Assembly: GCA_021782195.1 (NCBI GenBank)
Contig: JAJXVI010000200.1
Span: 1 to 5,574, forward strand
DNA: 5,574 nucleotides
DNA from: a bacterium
GTDB taxonomy: Bacteria > Vulcanimicrobiota > Xenobia > RGZZ01
Direction: 5' to 3'
Under the pieces are notes generated by a model, which saw only the letters and a program-made list of their open reading frames with translations, was not told the DNA's origin and did not search any database. The stretch's first letter is position 1, and every line of letters starts with the position of its first letter. Shown here in pieces: positions 1-5,574 of the stretch. Both the position numbers and the translations under genes were made by a program.

Positions 1-1
1 C

Positions 2-979
2 CCTCTTTTCTCACGCCGCGCCGACGACATCTGCGGACGTCCGACCCGGAACATGCTGTGCGTGCCACTGGCCACGACCTCCAGCGTTCTCGGAACCCTC
101 CAGGCAATCAACAAGGTCGGTCCGTATCATCTGCGTGACGTCACGGTTTGCGCGTCCCTCGCAAACATTGTGGCGCTGGCGATCGAGAACCACCAGCTCC
201 GCGACGAGATGGAGCGCATCCCGCCGACTGTAGAGGCCTCCCGTGCCTCGAACTCCCACTTCCTGCGCGTTCTCTCGCACGAGATGCGCACGCCGCTTTC
301 CGTGCTTCATCTGGGTCTGCGCGTACTGCAGGGGCACGTGGATGGCAGCGACGTGGCGCGAGAGACGCTCAGTTCCATGTGGCTGCACGCTAATCGACTC
401 AAGCGCCTGATTGCCGATCTGTTCATTCTCAACGACGCGGACCGTCTTTCCGGCCGATTGCTTCGACGTCCCACACCGGTTCGAGATCTGCTGTCGGCGC
501 TTGAAGCCTGTTACGTCGGCGTCCACGACGGTCCGCCGCTCCCCCTGGCGATCACCCTCGATGCGGCGTGCGCAGACATCACGCTCCACGTCGATCGCGA
601 GAAGATAAATCACTGCCTTTCGCACCTCATCGACAACGCCTACAAATTTTCTGGCGGGCGAGGTCCGATTGAGGTGGAGATGGTGCTGCTTCCGAATCGG
701 CACGACGTGCGCTGCAACATTCGCGACCGGGGTGTCGGTATCGATCCCCTGTATCTCGATCGTATTTTTGACCTGTTCTTTCAGGTGGATTCGTCGGTGA
801 CCCGCGAGTTTGCGGGAATGGGAATCGGGCTCTATATCTGCCGGCGCTTGCTGGAGGCCCACGAGGGAAGGCTCTGGTGTGAGAGTCAGCCTGGGGACGG
901 CAGCTGCTTCAGCTTTACACTGCCCGTGACCGAGGAGCTCTCCCGGTCTGAAATCTCTGCGGAGGAAGGACGGGCATGA
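2..979 (+). CDS. Sensor histidine kinase with GAF domain, 5'-truncated by the window edge
   Basis: This is the C-terminal 325 residues of a two-component sensor kinase; the frame is open to the window edge, so the true start lies upstream. The first ~60 residues look like the end of a GAF domain: NMLCVPLATTSSVLGTLQAI and then a long helix. A HisKA dimerisation domain follows with the H-box FLRVLSHEMRTPL; the phosphoacceptor His is codon 278-280 (residue 93 from base 2). The ATPase domain shows an N-box (LIDNAYKFS, Asn at 212), a G1 box (DRGVGI, 242-247), an F-box-like RIFDLFFQ and a G2 box (GMGIGL, 272-277), so all catalytic boxes are intact. No membrane segment is visible in this part, so the catalytic part is cytoplasmic. 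By family role it autophosphorylates on His and passes phosphate to a response regulator; none is present here, so the partner is upstream or elsewhere. The GAF ligand is unknown. The stop overlaps the next start as ATGA. Confidence 0.95.
   Translation, partial: PLFSRRADDICGRPTRNMLCVPLATTSSVLGTLQAINKVGPYHLRDVTVCASLANIVALAIENHQLRDEMERIPPTVEASRASNSHFLRVLSHEMRTPLSVLHLGLRVLQGHVDGSDVARETLSSMWLHANRLKRLIADLFILNDADRLSGRLLRRPTPVRDLLSALEACYVGVHDGPPLPLAITLDAACADITLHVDREKINHCLSHLIDNAYKFSGGRGPIEVEMVLLPNRHDVRCNIRDRGVGIDPLYLDRIFDLFFQVDSSVTREFAGMGIGLYICRRLLEAHEGRLWCESQPGDGSCFSFTLPVTEELSRSEISAEEGRA
961..970 (+). promoter_or_regulatory. Strong ribosome binding site for the Sua5-type gene
   Basis: The purine run GGAGGAAGGA ends 5 nt before the ATG at 976 and lies inside the last codons of the histidine kinase. 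It supports that start and, with the ATGA overlap, suggests translational coupling. Confidence 0.75.
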
Positions 980-1962
980 TCGGCGGAAGCGATCGAGTTG
1001 AGGAGGCCGGCGCCATTCTCCGCGCTGGCGGGTTGGTGGCGTTTCCAACCGAGACGGTGTACGGACTGGGTGCCGATGCCCGCAGTGCTCGCGCAGTCGG
1101 ACGGATCTTTCTCGCCAAGGGCCGTCCGGCGGATCATCCGCTCATCGTGCATCTCGGGGACGTTTCGTGGCTTGAGCGCTGGGCTGTCGGCGTGGGGAAG
1201 GATGCCCGGCTTCTCGCAGAGGCGTTCTGGCCGGGAGCTCTGACATTGATTCTGCATCGCGCTCCCGGTGTGCCAGACGAGGTGACTGGCGGGCGAGAGA
1301 CCGTCGGATTGCGTGTGCCGGCTCAACCGATCGCGCTGGCCCTCCTGAACGCTTTTGGGGACGGGATCGCAGCCCCGTCAGCGAATCGTTTCGGACGCGT
1401 CAGTCCGACGCGCGCGGAGGATGTGCTGGCGGACCTCGGAGACCGTGTGGACCTCGTCCTCGACGGGGGTCCGTGTCAGGTTGGCGTGGAGTCGACGATT
1501 CTCGATCTGACCGCGGACGTTCCGCAGGTGCTGCGTCCCGGCGGAGTCGACGCCGACGCGCTGGAGGCCGTCCTGGGTCGCGCGATCCTGAGGACGGCCA
1601 CCGGACCTTCTCGAGCCCCCGGCATGCTCACCGCCCACTATGCGCCCCAGGCGGTTGTGGAAGTCGTGGCGTTCGAGCACGTTGTTGTCCGCGCCGCGCA
1701 GTTGCTCGAGCAGGGGCTACGGGTGGGCGTAATGAGTTCGTCGAACCTGACCATACCGGGGGTGGCCGGTCTGGGTTCCTTCACGACGTCACGCGACTAC
1801 GCGCGAGAACTGTATGCCTGCCTCCGTGAGGCCGATCGCCGCGAACTCCAGGTGGTGCTCGCCGTTCCGCCGCCAGCCACGGGAATCGGGGTTGCCGTAT
1901 CGGACCGTTTGAGACGAGCCGCCTCCTCGTTCTCTCTTGAGGACGAGGAAGATGCGACGTAG
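976..1962 (+). CDS. L-threonylcarbamoyladenylate synthase, Sua5/YrdC type
   Basis: The enzyme makes threonylcarbamoyl-AMP from threonine, bicarbonate and ATP, the first step of t6A formation at A37 of ANN-decoding tRNAs, in the cytoplasm. At 328 aa it matches the long two-domain Sua5 form rather than the ~190-aa TsaC form. The YrdC domain (about 1-200) shows GGLVAFPTETVYGLG (18-32), the KGRP...HPL nucleotide/substrate loop (48-56), PGALTLIL (87-93), VGLRVP (110-115) and the PSAN segment (134-137). The linker and C-terminal Sua5 domain show the characteristic APGM...HYAP (214-224) and a closing GIGVAVSDRLRRAAS stretch near 303-317. The start is fixed by a strong ribosome binding site and a 4-nt overlap with the upstream kinase. 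Nothing appears truncated or mutated. The family assignment is secure; the symbol (tsaC/sua5 naming varies by organism) is left open. Usually essential or near-essential, so coupling to a sensor kinase is an unusual neighbourhood rather than a functional clue. Confidence 0.95.
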   Translation: MIGGSDRVEEAGAILRAGGLVAFPTETVYGLGADARSARAVGRIFLAKGRPADHPLIVHLGDVSWLERWAVGVGKDARLLAEAFWPGALTLILHRAPGVPDEVTGGRETVGLRVPAQPIALALLNAFGDGIAAPSANRFGRVSPTRAEDVLADLGDRVDLVLDGGPCQVGVESTILDLTADVPQVLRPGGVDADALEAVLGRAILRTATGPSRAPGMLTAHYAPQAVVEVVAFEHVVVRAAQLLEQGLRVGVMSSSNLTIPGVAGLGSFTTSRDYARELYACLREADRRELQVVLAVPPPATGIGVAVSDRLRRAASSFSLEDEEDAT

Positions 1963-1985
1963 AGCCGTTTTCAATCCTGTTTTAC

Positions 1986-1990
1986 GGAGG
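1986..1990 (+). promoter_or_regulatory. Shine-Dalgarno GGAGG supporting a CTG start of the acyl-CoA dehydrogenase
   Basis: GGAGG sits 10 nt before the CTG at 2001, in the short gap between genes. No comparable site precedes the GTG at 2088, the first in-frame canonical start. The site therefore favours initiation at 2001. Confidence 0.6.
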
Positions 1991-2000
1991 CGATACTTAC

Positions 2001-3227
2001 CTGTCACATTCTTCTTCCTTTGATGCCCCGGACTTCTACGCGCTTGACGACGATCTGCAACCTCATCAGCGCGACCTGCGCGACCGCGTGCGTGCGTTTG
2101 TCACCGACAGGTTCCTCCCCGTCGTGCGTCAGCACTGGCGCAATGCGACATTTCCCACTGATCTCGTGCCCGAGATGGCCGAACTCGGCTGCTTCGGAGG
2201 ATCCTTGCATGGATATGGGTGCGCCGGTCTGTCTGCGCTCGAATACGGAATCGTCATGCGCGAACTGGAGCGCGGGGACACTGGCCTGCGTACCCTGGCG
2301 TCGGTACAGGGTGCACTTGTCATGCAGGCGATCGCGGACTACGGCAGTGACGAGCAGAAGAAACAGTGGTTGCCCGAACTGGCAAGCGGTAGGAAGCTGG
2401 CCTGCTTTGCCCTGACCGAGCCGACCATTGGTTCAGATCCGGCCCACATGACGACCCGTGCCCGGCGCACCCCACGTGGCTGGGTACTCGATGGCGACAA
2501 GCGCTGGATCGGCAATGCCACCGTTGCTGACGTGGCCCTCGTATGGGCACGCATCGACGACGCGCCGGATCAGAGCCCCGCGCGCTCGATTCGCGGATTC
2601 CTGGTGGAACGCAACACGCCTGGCTATGAAGCCACCCTCATCGAAGGAAAACTGAGTCTCCGGGCGGCCATCACCGGCGAGATACGCATGCGCAACTGTA
2701 CGTTGCCTGCACACGCCATCCTTGAAGGAGCCCGGGGCCTTTCCTCCACGCTTGCCTGTCTCGACCACGCTCGTTTCAGCATCGCCTGGGGGGTTGTCGG
2801 AGCTGCCATGGCCTGTTTTGACGAGGCGCGTCGCCACGCACTGAACCGTATTCAGTTCAATGCGCCGATCGCAAGCTTTCAGCTTGTCCAGGCGAAACTG
2901 GCCCGGATGTTGACGCGACTCACCCACGCGCAGTTGATGGCTTTTCGCCTGGCCGCACTCAAGTCGCAGGGGCATCTGACGACCGCTCGCATCTCGATGG
3001 CCAAGCTGTCCAATGTAGAAGCAGCCATTGAAGTGGCGCGTGATGCGCGCGATCTGATGGGAGCCGACGGGATACTCGACGAGAACCAGTGTTTCCGGCA
3101 TATGTGCAATCTCGAAAGCGTTCGAACCTACGAAGGCACGGAGCACATGCACACGCTGATCCTGGGGCGCGAAATCACGGGCATACCGGCGTTTGCCTGC
3201 GCTGGAAAGGGAGGGAGGTGCCCGTGA
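2001..3227 (+). CDS. Acyl-CoA dehydrogenase, glutaryl-CoA dehydrogenase-like; probable CTG start
   Basis: This FAD enzyme would oxidise an acyl-CoA and pass electrons to electron-transfer flavoprotein. The best match from memory is glutaryl-CoA dehydrogenase (lysine/tryptophan/aromatic breakdown, giving crotonyl-CoA and CO2). Supporting segments, numbered from 2001, are GYGCAG and ELERGDTGLRTLASVQ (about 71-103), CFALTEPTIGSDP (135-147), the FAD/substrate loop KLSLRAAITGEI, AWGVVGA, and the C-terminal NLESVRTYEGTEHMHTLILG with catalytic-base Glu378. Residues equivalent to human Glu87, Arg94 and Tyr369, associated with the decarboxylating enzyme, appear as Glu90, Arg97 and Tyr377. At 408 aa it fits the family. 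The frame has no ATG, GTG or TTG between the stop at 1938-1940 and GTG 2088. Yet the codons before 2088 encode a typical N-terminal helix (DFYALDDDLQPHQRDLRDRV), so a CTG start at 2001 behind GGAGG is preferred; starting at 2088 (379 aa) would cut that helix. No ETF or glutarate-pathway gene is in view. Another short-chain or dicarboxylyl-CoA substrate remains possible. Confidence 0.9.
   Translation: MSHSSSFDAPDFYALDDDLQPHQRDLRDRVRAFVTDRFLPVVRQHWRNATFPTDLVPEMAELGCFGGSLHGYGCAGLSALEYGIVMRELERGDTGLRTLASVQGALVMQAIADYGSDEQKKQWLPELASGRKLACFALTEPTIGSDPAHMTTRARRTPRGWVLDGDKRWIGNATVADVALVWARIDDAPDQSPARSIRGFLVERNTPGYEATLIEGKLSLRAAITGEIRMRNCTLPAHAILEGARGLSSTLACLDHARFSIAWGVVGAAMACFDEARRHALNRIQFNAPIASFQLVQAKLARMLTRLTHAQLMAFRLAALKSQGHLTTARISMAKLSNVEAAIEVARDARDLMGADGILDENQCFRHMCNLESVRTYEGTEHMHTLILGREITGIPAFACAGKGGRCP
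3214..3220 (+). promoter_or_regulatory. Strong Shine-Dalgarno before the possible small ORF
   Basis: GGAGGTG within the purine run AAGGGAGGGAGGTG ends 3 nt before GTG 3224 (5 nt from the GGAGG core). It lies at the very end of the dehydrogenase gene. It is stronger than any site before the PilZ gene and is the main reason to consider the 47-codon ORF. Confidence 0.45.
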
Positions 3228-3367
3228 AGAAGGCCCGGCAGTTGCCTCCGGAGACCGGGAGGGAATTGCCCTCTGAGCCACAAACTTATTTTCGGGTTTC
3301 TGTCTTTACCGATGTCTGTGAAACGGACGTGCACCCGGCTGTGCCCGCGTCGAATGCGGGCGTATAG
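3224..3367 (+). CDS. Possible 47-aa small ORF coupled to the dehydrogenase; function unknown
   Basis: A GTG start overlaps the dehydrogenase stop as GTGA and follows a strong Shine-Dalgarno run. The peptide begins MKKARQLPPETGRELPSEPQ, has no membrane segment or recognisable domain, and ends at TAG 3365-3367. About 63% of its codons end in G or C by my count, a weak coding signal, and its middle (near 3280-3310) is AT-rich like non-coding DNA. It is in the same frame as the PilZ gene that starts 15 nt after its stop. It may be a coupled small protein, a leader peptide, a PilZ N-terminus cut off by an in-frame TAG, or a chance ORF in a 155-nt gap. I do not assign a function. Confidence 0.3.
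   Translation: MKKARQLPPETGRELPSEPQTYFRVSVFTDVCETDVHPAVPASNAGV
3266..3292 (+). promoter_or_regulatory. Weak candidate sigma70-like promoter in the gap before the PilZ gene
   Basis: TTGCCC (3266-3271) and TATTTT (3287-3292) each match four of six consensus positions, but the spacer is only 15 nt. They sit in the most AT-rich stretch of the window, where a promoter for the PilZ and glycosidase-like genes would be expected. The match is weak and may be chance. Confidence 0.2.
3343..3361 (+). repeat. Short inverted repeat before the PilZ gene
   Basis: GCCCGC and GCGGGC form a 6-bp stem around a 7-nt loop (GTCGAAT). No T-run follows, so a classical intrinsic terminator is not supported. It ends just before the TAG of the small ORF and may be incidental. 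Confidence 0.3.
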
Positions 3368-3382
3368 CGAGAATCGAGCTTC

Positions 3383-4096
3383 GTGCGCATGTTTTGGTTT
3401 GGCAAGAGTCGGAAGACGTCGGCGTCTTCCGGGTCGTCGGAAGGTCTTTCCGCATATGTAGACCTGCTTCTGACACGGGTAGCTGCCGATCAGCTTGTGT
3501 TTCTATCGCGTCGCCGCTACCCGATGCAGACCCGCCTGTTCCTGAACACCACTTCGTCCGGCCTGGAGCGACCGCGACCCACCGGCATGGAAGTGACGCT
3601 CGTGCGGGCTCGTGCGGCTTCCGGTGGATTGCAGGAGTACTCGGGACGGGTCCAGGGGGGCACGCCGGGACGTCTGCAATGGCTCGAAGAGGTTCGCGAC
3701 CAGGGGACATTGACCGTTGCCAATCGTGCTCACTACGTCTTTCTGCACCTTGACCAGCGCTGCGAGCAGCGCAGTCACCATTCCTTCCAGGTCATCTCGC
3801 CAGATCTCGTTGACTACAAGGCGCTGACCAGTGACATCAGCGCAAGCGGTCTTCGCCTGCAGACGTCCACACCCCGAGACGTGCACGAGACGATGCGCCT
3901 GACACTCAACCTCGATCAGGATGGCTTTACCTCTATCAAGGTCATGGGTGAGGTTGTCTGGTGCACCCAGAGGGACACTGCTTCCTGGTGGGTTGGAATC
4001 CAGTTTGTCGATCTTACCGCGGCCGACATCAAGGCGCTTCGTGCCTACATCGATTTTGTTGACGGTTACGCGAAACGTAGCTTTCGAGGGGGCTGA
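3383..4096 (+). CDS. PilZ-domain cyclic-di-GMP receptor with an uncharacterised N-terminal region
   Basis: This 237-aa cytoplasmic protein carries a C-terminal PilZ domain (about 125-225). The binding signature is complete: RCEQR (Arg126, Arg130) gives RxxxR, and DISASG (Asp151, Ser153, Gly156) gives DxSxxG. A beta-barrel pattern follows (LRLTLNL..., VMGEVVWC, WWVGIQFVDL), then a C-terminal helix. Residues 20-120 are likely beta-rich (MEVTLVRARAAS, QEYSGRVQG, GRLQWLEE) and recall the two-domain layout of YcgR-like proteins, but I cannot assign that family. There is no GGDEF, EAL or membrane segment, so it should be a receptor, not a cyclic-di-GMP enzyme. The start is uncertain: GTG 3383 is the longest, while ATG 3389 (protein starting MFWFGKSRK) is equally plausible; both have only a weak GAG upstream. 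It is 2 nt from the exported glycosidase-like gene, so the two are probably co-translated and functionally linked, for example in control of a surface polysaccharide (inference). Confidence 0.9.
   Translation: MRMFWFGKSRKTSASSGSSEGLSAYVDLLLTRVAADQLVFLSRRRYPMQTRLFLNTTSSGLERPRPTGMEVTLVRARAASGGLQEYSGRVQGGTPGRLQWLEEVRDQGTLTVANRAHYVFLHLDQRCEQRSHHSFQVISPDLVDYKALTSDISASGLRLQTSTPRDVHETMRLTLNLDQDGFTSIKVMGEVVWCTQRDTASWWVGIQFVDLTAADIKALRAYIDFVDGYAKRSFRGG
3410..3431 (+). repeat. Perfect 9-bp hairpin near the 5' end of the PilZ coding region
   Basis: CGGAAGACG (3410-3418) and CGTCTTCCG (3423-3431) form a perfect 9-bp stem with a TCGG loop, about 28 nt into the gene. A second CGGAAG (3438-3443) can compete for the right arm, and TTCCG (3448-3452) can pair with that copy. 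No T-run follows, so it is not a standard terminator. It may affect early translation, or may simply result from the Ser-rich codons here. Confidence 0.5.
4086..4092 (+). promoter_or_regulatory. Ribosome binding site for the exported glycosidase-like gene
   Basis: GAGGGGG lies 6 nt before ATG 4099, inside the last codons of the PilZ gene. It fixes the start of the downstream gene and supports coupling of the two. Confidence 0.65.
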
Positions 4097-4098
4097 CC

Positions 4099-5574
4099 AT
4101 GCCCGGTTCTGTAACGATTCGAGGACGGCGCGGGCGACTGTTCTGCGCCTGGTTGCTTGCGTCCATCACCCTGATGGTCTGGAGCGCGAGGCCGTCAACG
4201 GCCGGAGTTGTTGGCTTTCGCCTTCTCAACTGGCTGCCAACCACCGACCCTGCATTGATTCGGCAGTTGACCGACTTCTTTCATCTCGATGCTTCGAAGT
4301 TTCCGGTCCTGGCCCCCCTTCCTGTGTTCGAGGGAACCGCGGGGCTGTGCCTCGACAACCCGGGTGGAGCTCCCGCTGCGGTGGCATTTGCGCCCCTCAA
4401 CCTGCAGACCGCCGGTGTCTACACGTTGCGCTTCGAGGCTCGCGCAGGCGAGTCAGGGGCGCTTGTACACGCGGCAGTCTCGTTCGGGAGTGCGCACCTG
4501 GATTTCCAGCCCGGCTCAAAATGGGCGCCCTATGCCGTGACCGAGCGCTTGAAAGGCAAAGTCGGCCCGGCTTCGGTTGCATTTGCATTGCGAGAACGCG
4601 TGGGGCGTCTGGAAGTGCGTTCCGTGGAGATCATCAAGCCGTCGTTTGACATCGAGGCCGGTCTGTCAACCCGACCGGGCACGGTGGAACTTCATGCGCT
4701 TGGCAGCTTTTCGTCTGATGCAAGGCTTCGCTGGAAGAGCGGTGCCACCCACGGGAGCGTCGTGTTGAGCAAGCTTGCCTGGCTTCGACATGGCAGTTTT
4801 TCTTCCGCAACCCTGGCGATTTCGCCTGGGACCGGGCCGTTCTTCGATTGGACGGTGGAGGCTGGAACACCGCCTGGCGTGGTCTTTACTGGAAACCGCC
4901 TGCGCCTTCAGCCGCTCCCGAAGCTGCGCCAGGGGCACGGTGCGGTGCGGATTCGCGCTGATGGTAGCGTGCTGGTGGCTGATCGTCCGTTTTTCCCGAT
5001 GGCTCTCTACCTGCACGACGACACTGTGCAGGCGGTAAATCAGGCCGCTGACAACGGTGTCAACCTGGTGTTCATTCCGGATGGGCCTCACGCCATCGCC
5101 CAGATCAGGGCAGCCCGCGCGCGCGGCGTACAGGCTATCGTGGAGACCACCGTGCCCGCGGCACCTTCCTCCATCCAGTCGACGTGGCAGCGTATCGTCA
5201 AGCAGTATGCGCATCACGGCGTGATGGCCTGGACCGCTGTCGACGAACCCGACCAGAAGCCGTCGTATGCAGACGTGCTGCCCGCCATCCAGGCCTCTCT
5301 TGCAAAGTTGGACCCTCGCCCACTCTACCAGGCGAATCACAGTCCGTGCTCCTTCTGGACTCTTGGAACCTCCTGCAGCATCCTCGGCGTCGACCCGTAC
5401 CCTCTGTCAGCCGTGCCGCAACCCATCACCGTGATCGGGCGCTGGATCGACGAGGCTCGCGCGGCGCTCGGACCGGGCCATTCTGTCTGGTGTATCGAGC
5501 AGGCGTTTGCCTCGGCCCCGCTATGGCCGGTCCCGCCGACCTCCGAGCAGTTGCACGCAATGACCTGGATGGCG
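4099..5574 (+). CDS. Exported multidomain protein with a glycosidase-like TIM barrel, 3'-truncated by the window edge
   Basis: The frame from ATG 4099 stays open for 492 codons to the window end. It starts with a Sec-type signal peptide: basic RGRRGR (8-13), a hydrophobic core LFCAWLLASITLMVW (14-28), and likely cleavage after STA (33-35). A region at about 80-182 resembles a carbohydrate-binding beta-sandwich (YTLRFEARAG, WAPYAVTERLKG, closing LEVRSVEII). A second beta-rich region spans about 183-280. From about 283 (IRADGSVLVADRPFFPMALYLH) a glycoside-hydrolase-like TIM barrel begins: NGVNLVFI (319-326), MAWTAVDEPDQ (376-386), then LGVDPYPL and SVWCIEQAF. Glu383 in the DEP motif and Glu467 are candidate acid/base and nucleophile by analogy with clan GH-A enzymes (inference). 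The last strand(s) of the barrel and the C-terminus are outside the window. The substrate is unknown; it should act in the periplasm, at the surface or outside the cell. It follows the PilZ gene by 2 nt, suggesting a polysaccharide-related partner. A catalytically dead or non-glycosidase barrel is possible. Confidence 0.85.
   Translation, partial: MPGSVTIRGRRGRLFCAWLLASITLMVWSARPSTAGVVGFRLLNWLPTTDPALIRQLTDFFHLDASKFPVLAPLPVFEGTAGLCLDNPGGAPAAVAFAPLNLQTAGVYTLRFEARAGESGALVHAAVSFGSAHLDFQPGSKWAPYAVTERLKGKVGPASVAFALRERVGRLEVRSVEIIKPSFDIEAGLSTRPGTVELHALGSFSSDARLRWKSGATHGSVVLSKLAWLRHGSFSSATLAISPGTGPFFDWTVEAGTPPGVVFTGNRLRLQPLPKLRQGHGAVRIRADGSVLVADRPFFPMALYLHDDTVQAVNQAADNGVNLVFIPDGPHAIAQIRAARARGVQAIVETTVPAAPSSIQSTWQRIVKQYAHHGVMAWTAVDEPDQKPSYADVLPAIQASLAKLDPRPLYQANHSPCSFWTLGTSCSILGVDPYPLSAVPQPITVIGRWIDEARAALGPGHSVWCIEQAFASAPLWPVPPTSEQLHAMTWMA

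Noticed and set aside
11..1048. Long minus-strand ORF of 345 codons antisense to the kinase
   Set aside because: Its translation has no recognisable domain, while the + strand encodes all histidine kinase boxes in order. Long antisense frames are common in GC-rich DNA.
1963..2000. Terminator between the Sua5 and dehydrogenase genes
   Set aside because: The 38-nt gap contains TTTT runs but no GC-rich stem in front of them, so transcription probably continues.
2020..2415. ATG-started 131-codon ORF near the dehydrogenase 5' end
   Set aside because: It is out of frame with the conserved dehydrogenase and rich in Cys, Ser and Arg without domain similarity.
2433..3281. Minus-strand ORF of 282 codons antisense to the dehydrogenase
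   Set aside because: It is a shadow of a well-conserved acyl-CoA dehydrogenase and shows no family motif.
3228..3382. Cyclic-di-GMP riboswitch before the PilZ gene
   Set aside because: I looked for the conserved GEMM core and could not find it; only a short, unremarkable stem is present.
4120..4200. Possible twin-arginine signal in the exported protein
   Set aside because: The Arg pair is followed by GRLF rather than the xFLK pattern, so an ordinary Sec signal peptide is the better reading.
3921..4649. Plus-strand ORF of 242 codons overlapping the PilZ and glycosidase-like genes
   Set aside because: It runs out of frame through both genes, and its Cys/Arg/Ser-rich translation looks like an off-frame read of GC-rich DNA.
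4666..5340. Minus-strand ORF of 224 codons
   Set aside because: It is antisense to the exported glycosidase-like gene, whose open frame with signal peptide and barrel motifs spans 4099-5574.

Overview
The window comes from a GC-rich (by eye roughly 60% G+C) bacterial genome, most likely Gram-negative. The evidence is a GAF-type sensor kinase, a PilZ cyclic-di-GMP receptor, a bacterial two-domain Sua5, and Shine-Dalgarno sites ahead of several genes. The phylum cannot be fixed from this sequence; Proteobacteria, Acidobacteriota or Myxococcota would all fit. All supported genes lie on the + strand and are tightly packed, with almost no non-coding DNA. No RNA gene, insertion sequence, CRISPR array or clear terminator was seen.

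Layout: (1) bases 2-979 hold the C-terminal part of a cytoplasmic GAF/HisKA/HATPase sensor histidine kinase whose 5' end lies outside the window. (2) Its stop codon overlaps by 4 nt the start of a Sua5/YrdC-type threonylcarbamoyl-AMP synthase (976-1962), needed for the t6A tRNA modification. (3) After 38 nt comes a glutaryl-CoA-dehydrogenase-like acyl-CoA dehydrogenase (2001-3227). Its conserved N-terminus is encoded upstream of the first canonical start codon, so it appears to start at a CTG. (4) A 155-nt gap holds a doubtful 47-codon small ORF coupled to the dehydrogenase stop. (5) A PilZ-domain protein (3383-4096) with an intact RxxxR and DxSxxG cyclic-di-GMP signature follows. (6) Two nt later begins an exported protein, open at the window end (4099-5574, 492 codons seen), with a signal peptide, a carbohydrate-binding-like beta-sandwich and a glycosidase-like TIM-barrel domain.

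Functionally there seem to be two blocks. Block one (kinase, Sua5, dehydrogenase) mixes signalling, housekeeping tRNA modification and acyl-CoA catabolism without an obvious pathway link; shared transcription is suggested by overlap and spacing only. Block two (PilZ plus exported glycosidase-like protein) suggests a cyclic-di-GMP receptor coupled to a secreted or periplasmic polysaccharide-acting protein. That is the most interesting hypothesis here. No full novel system can be demonstrated within the window.
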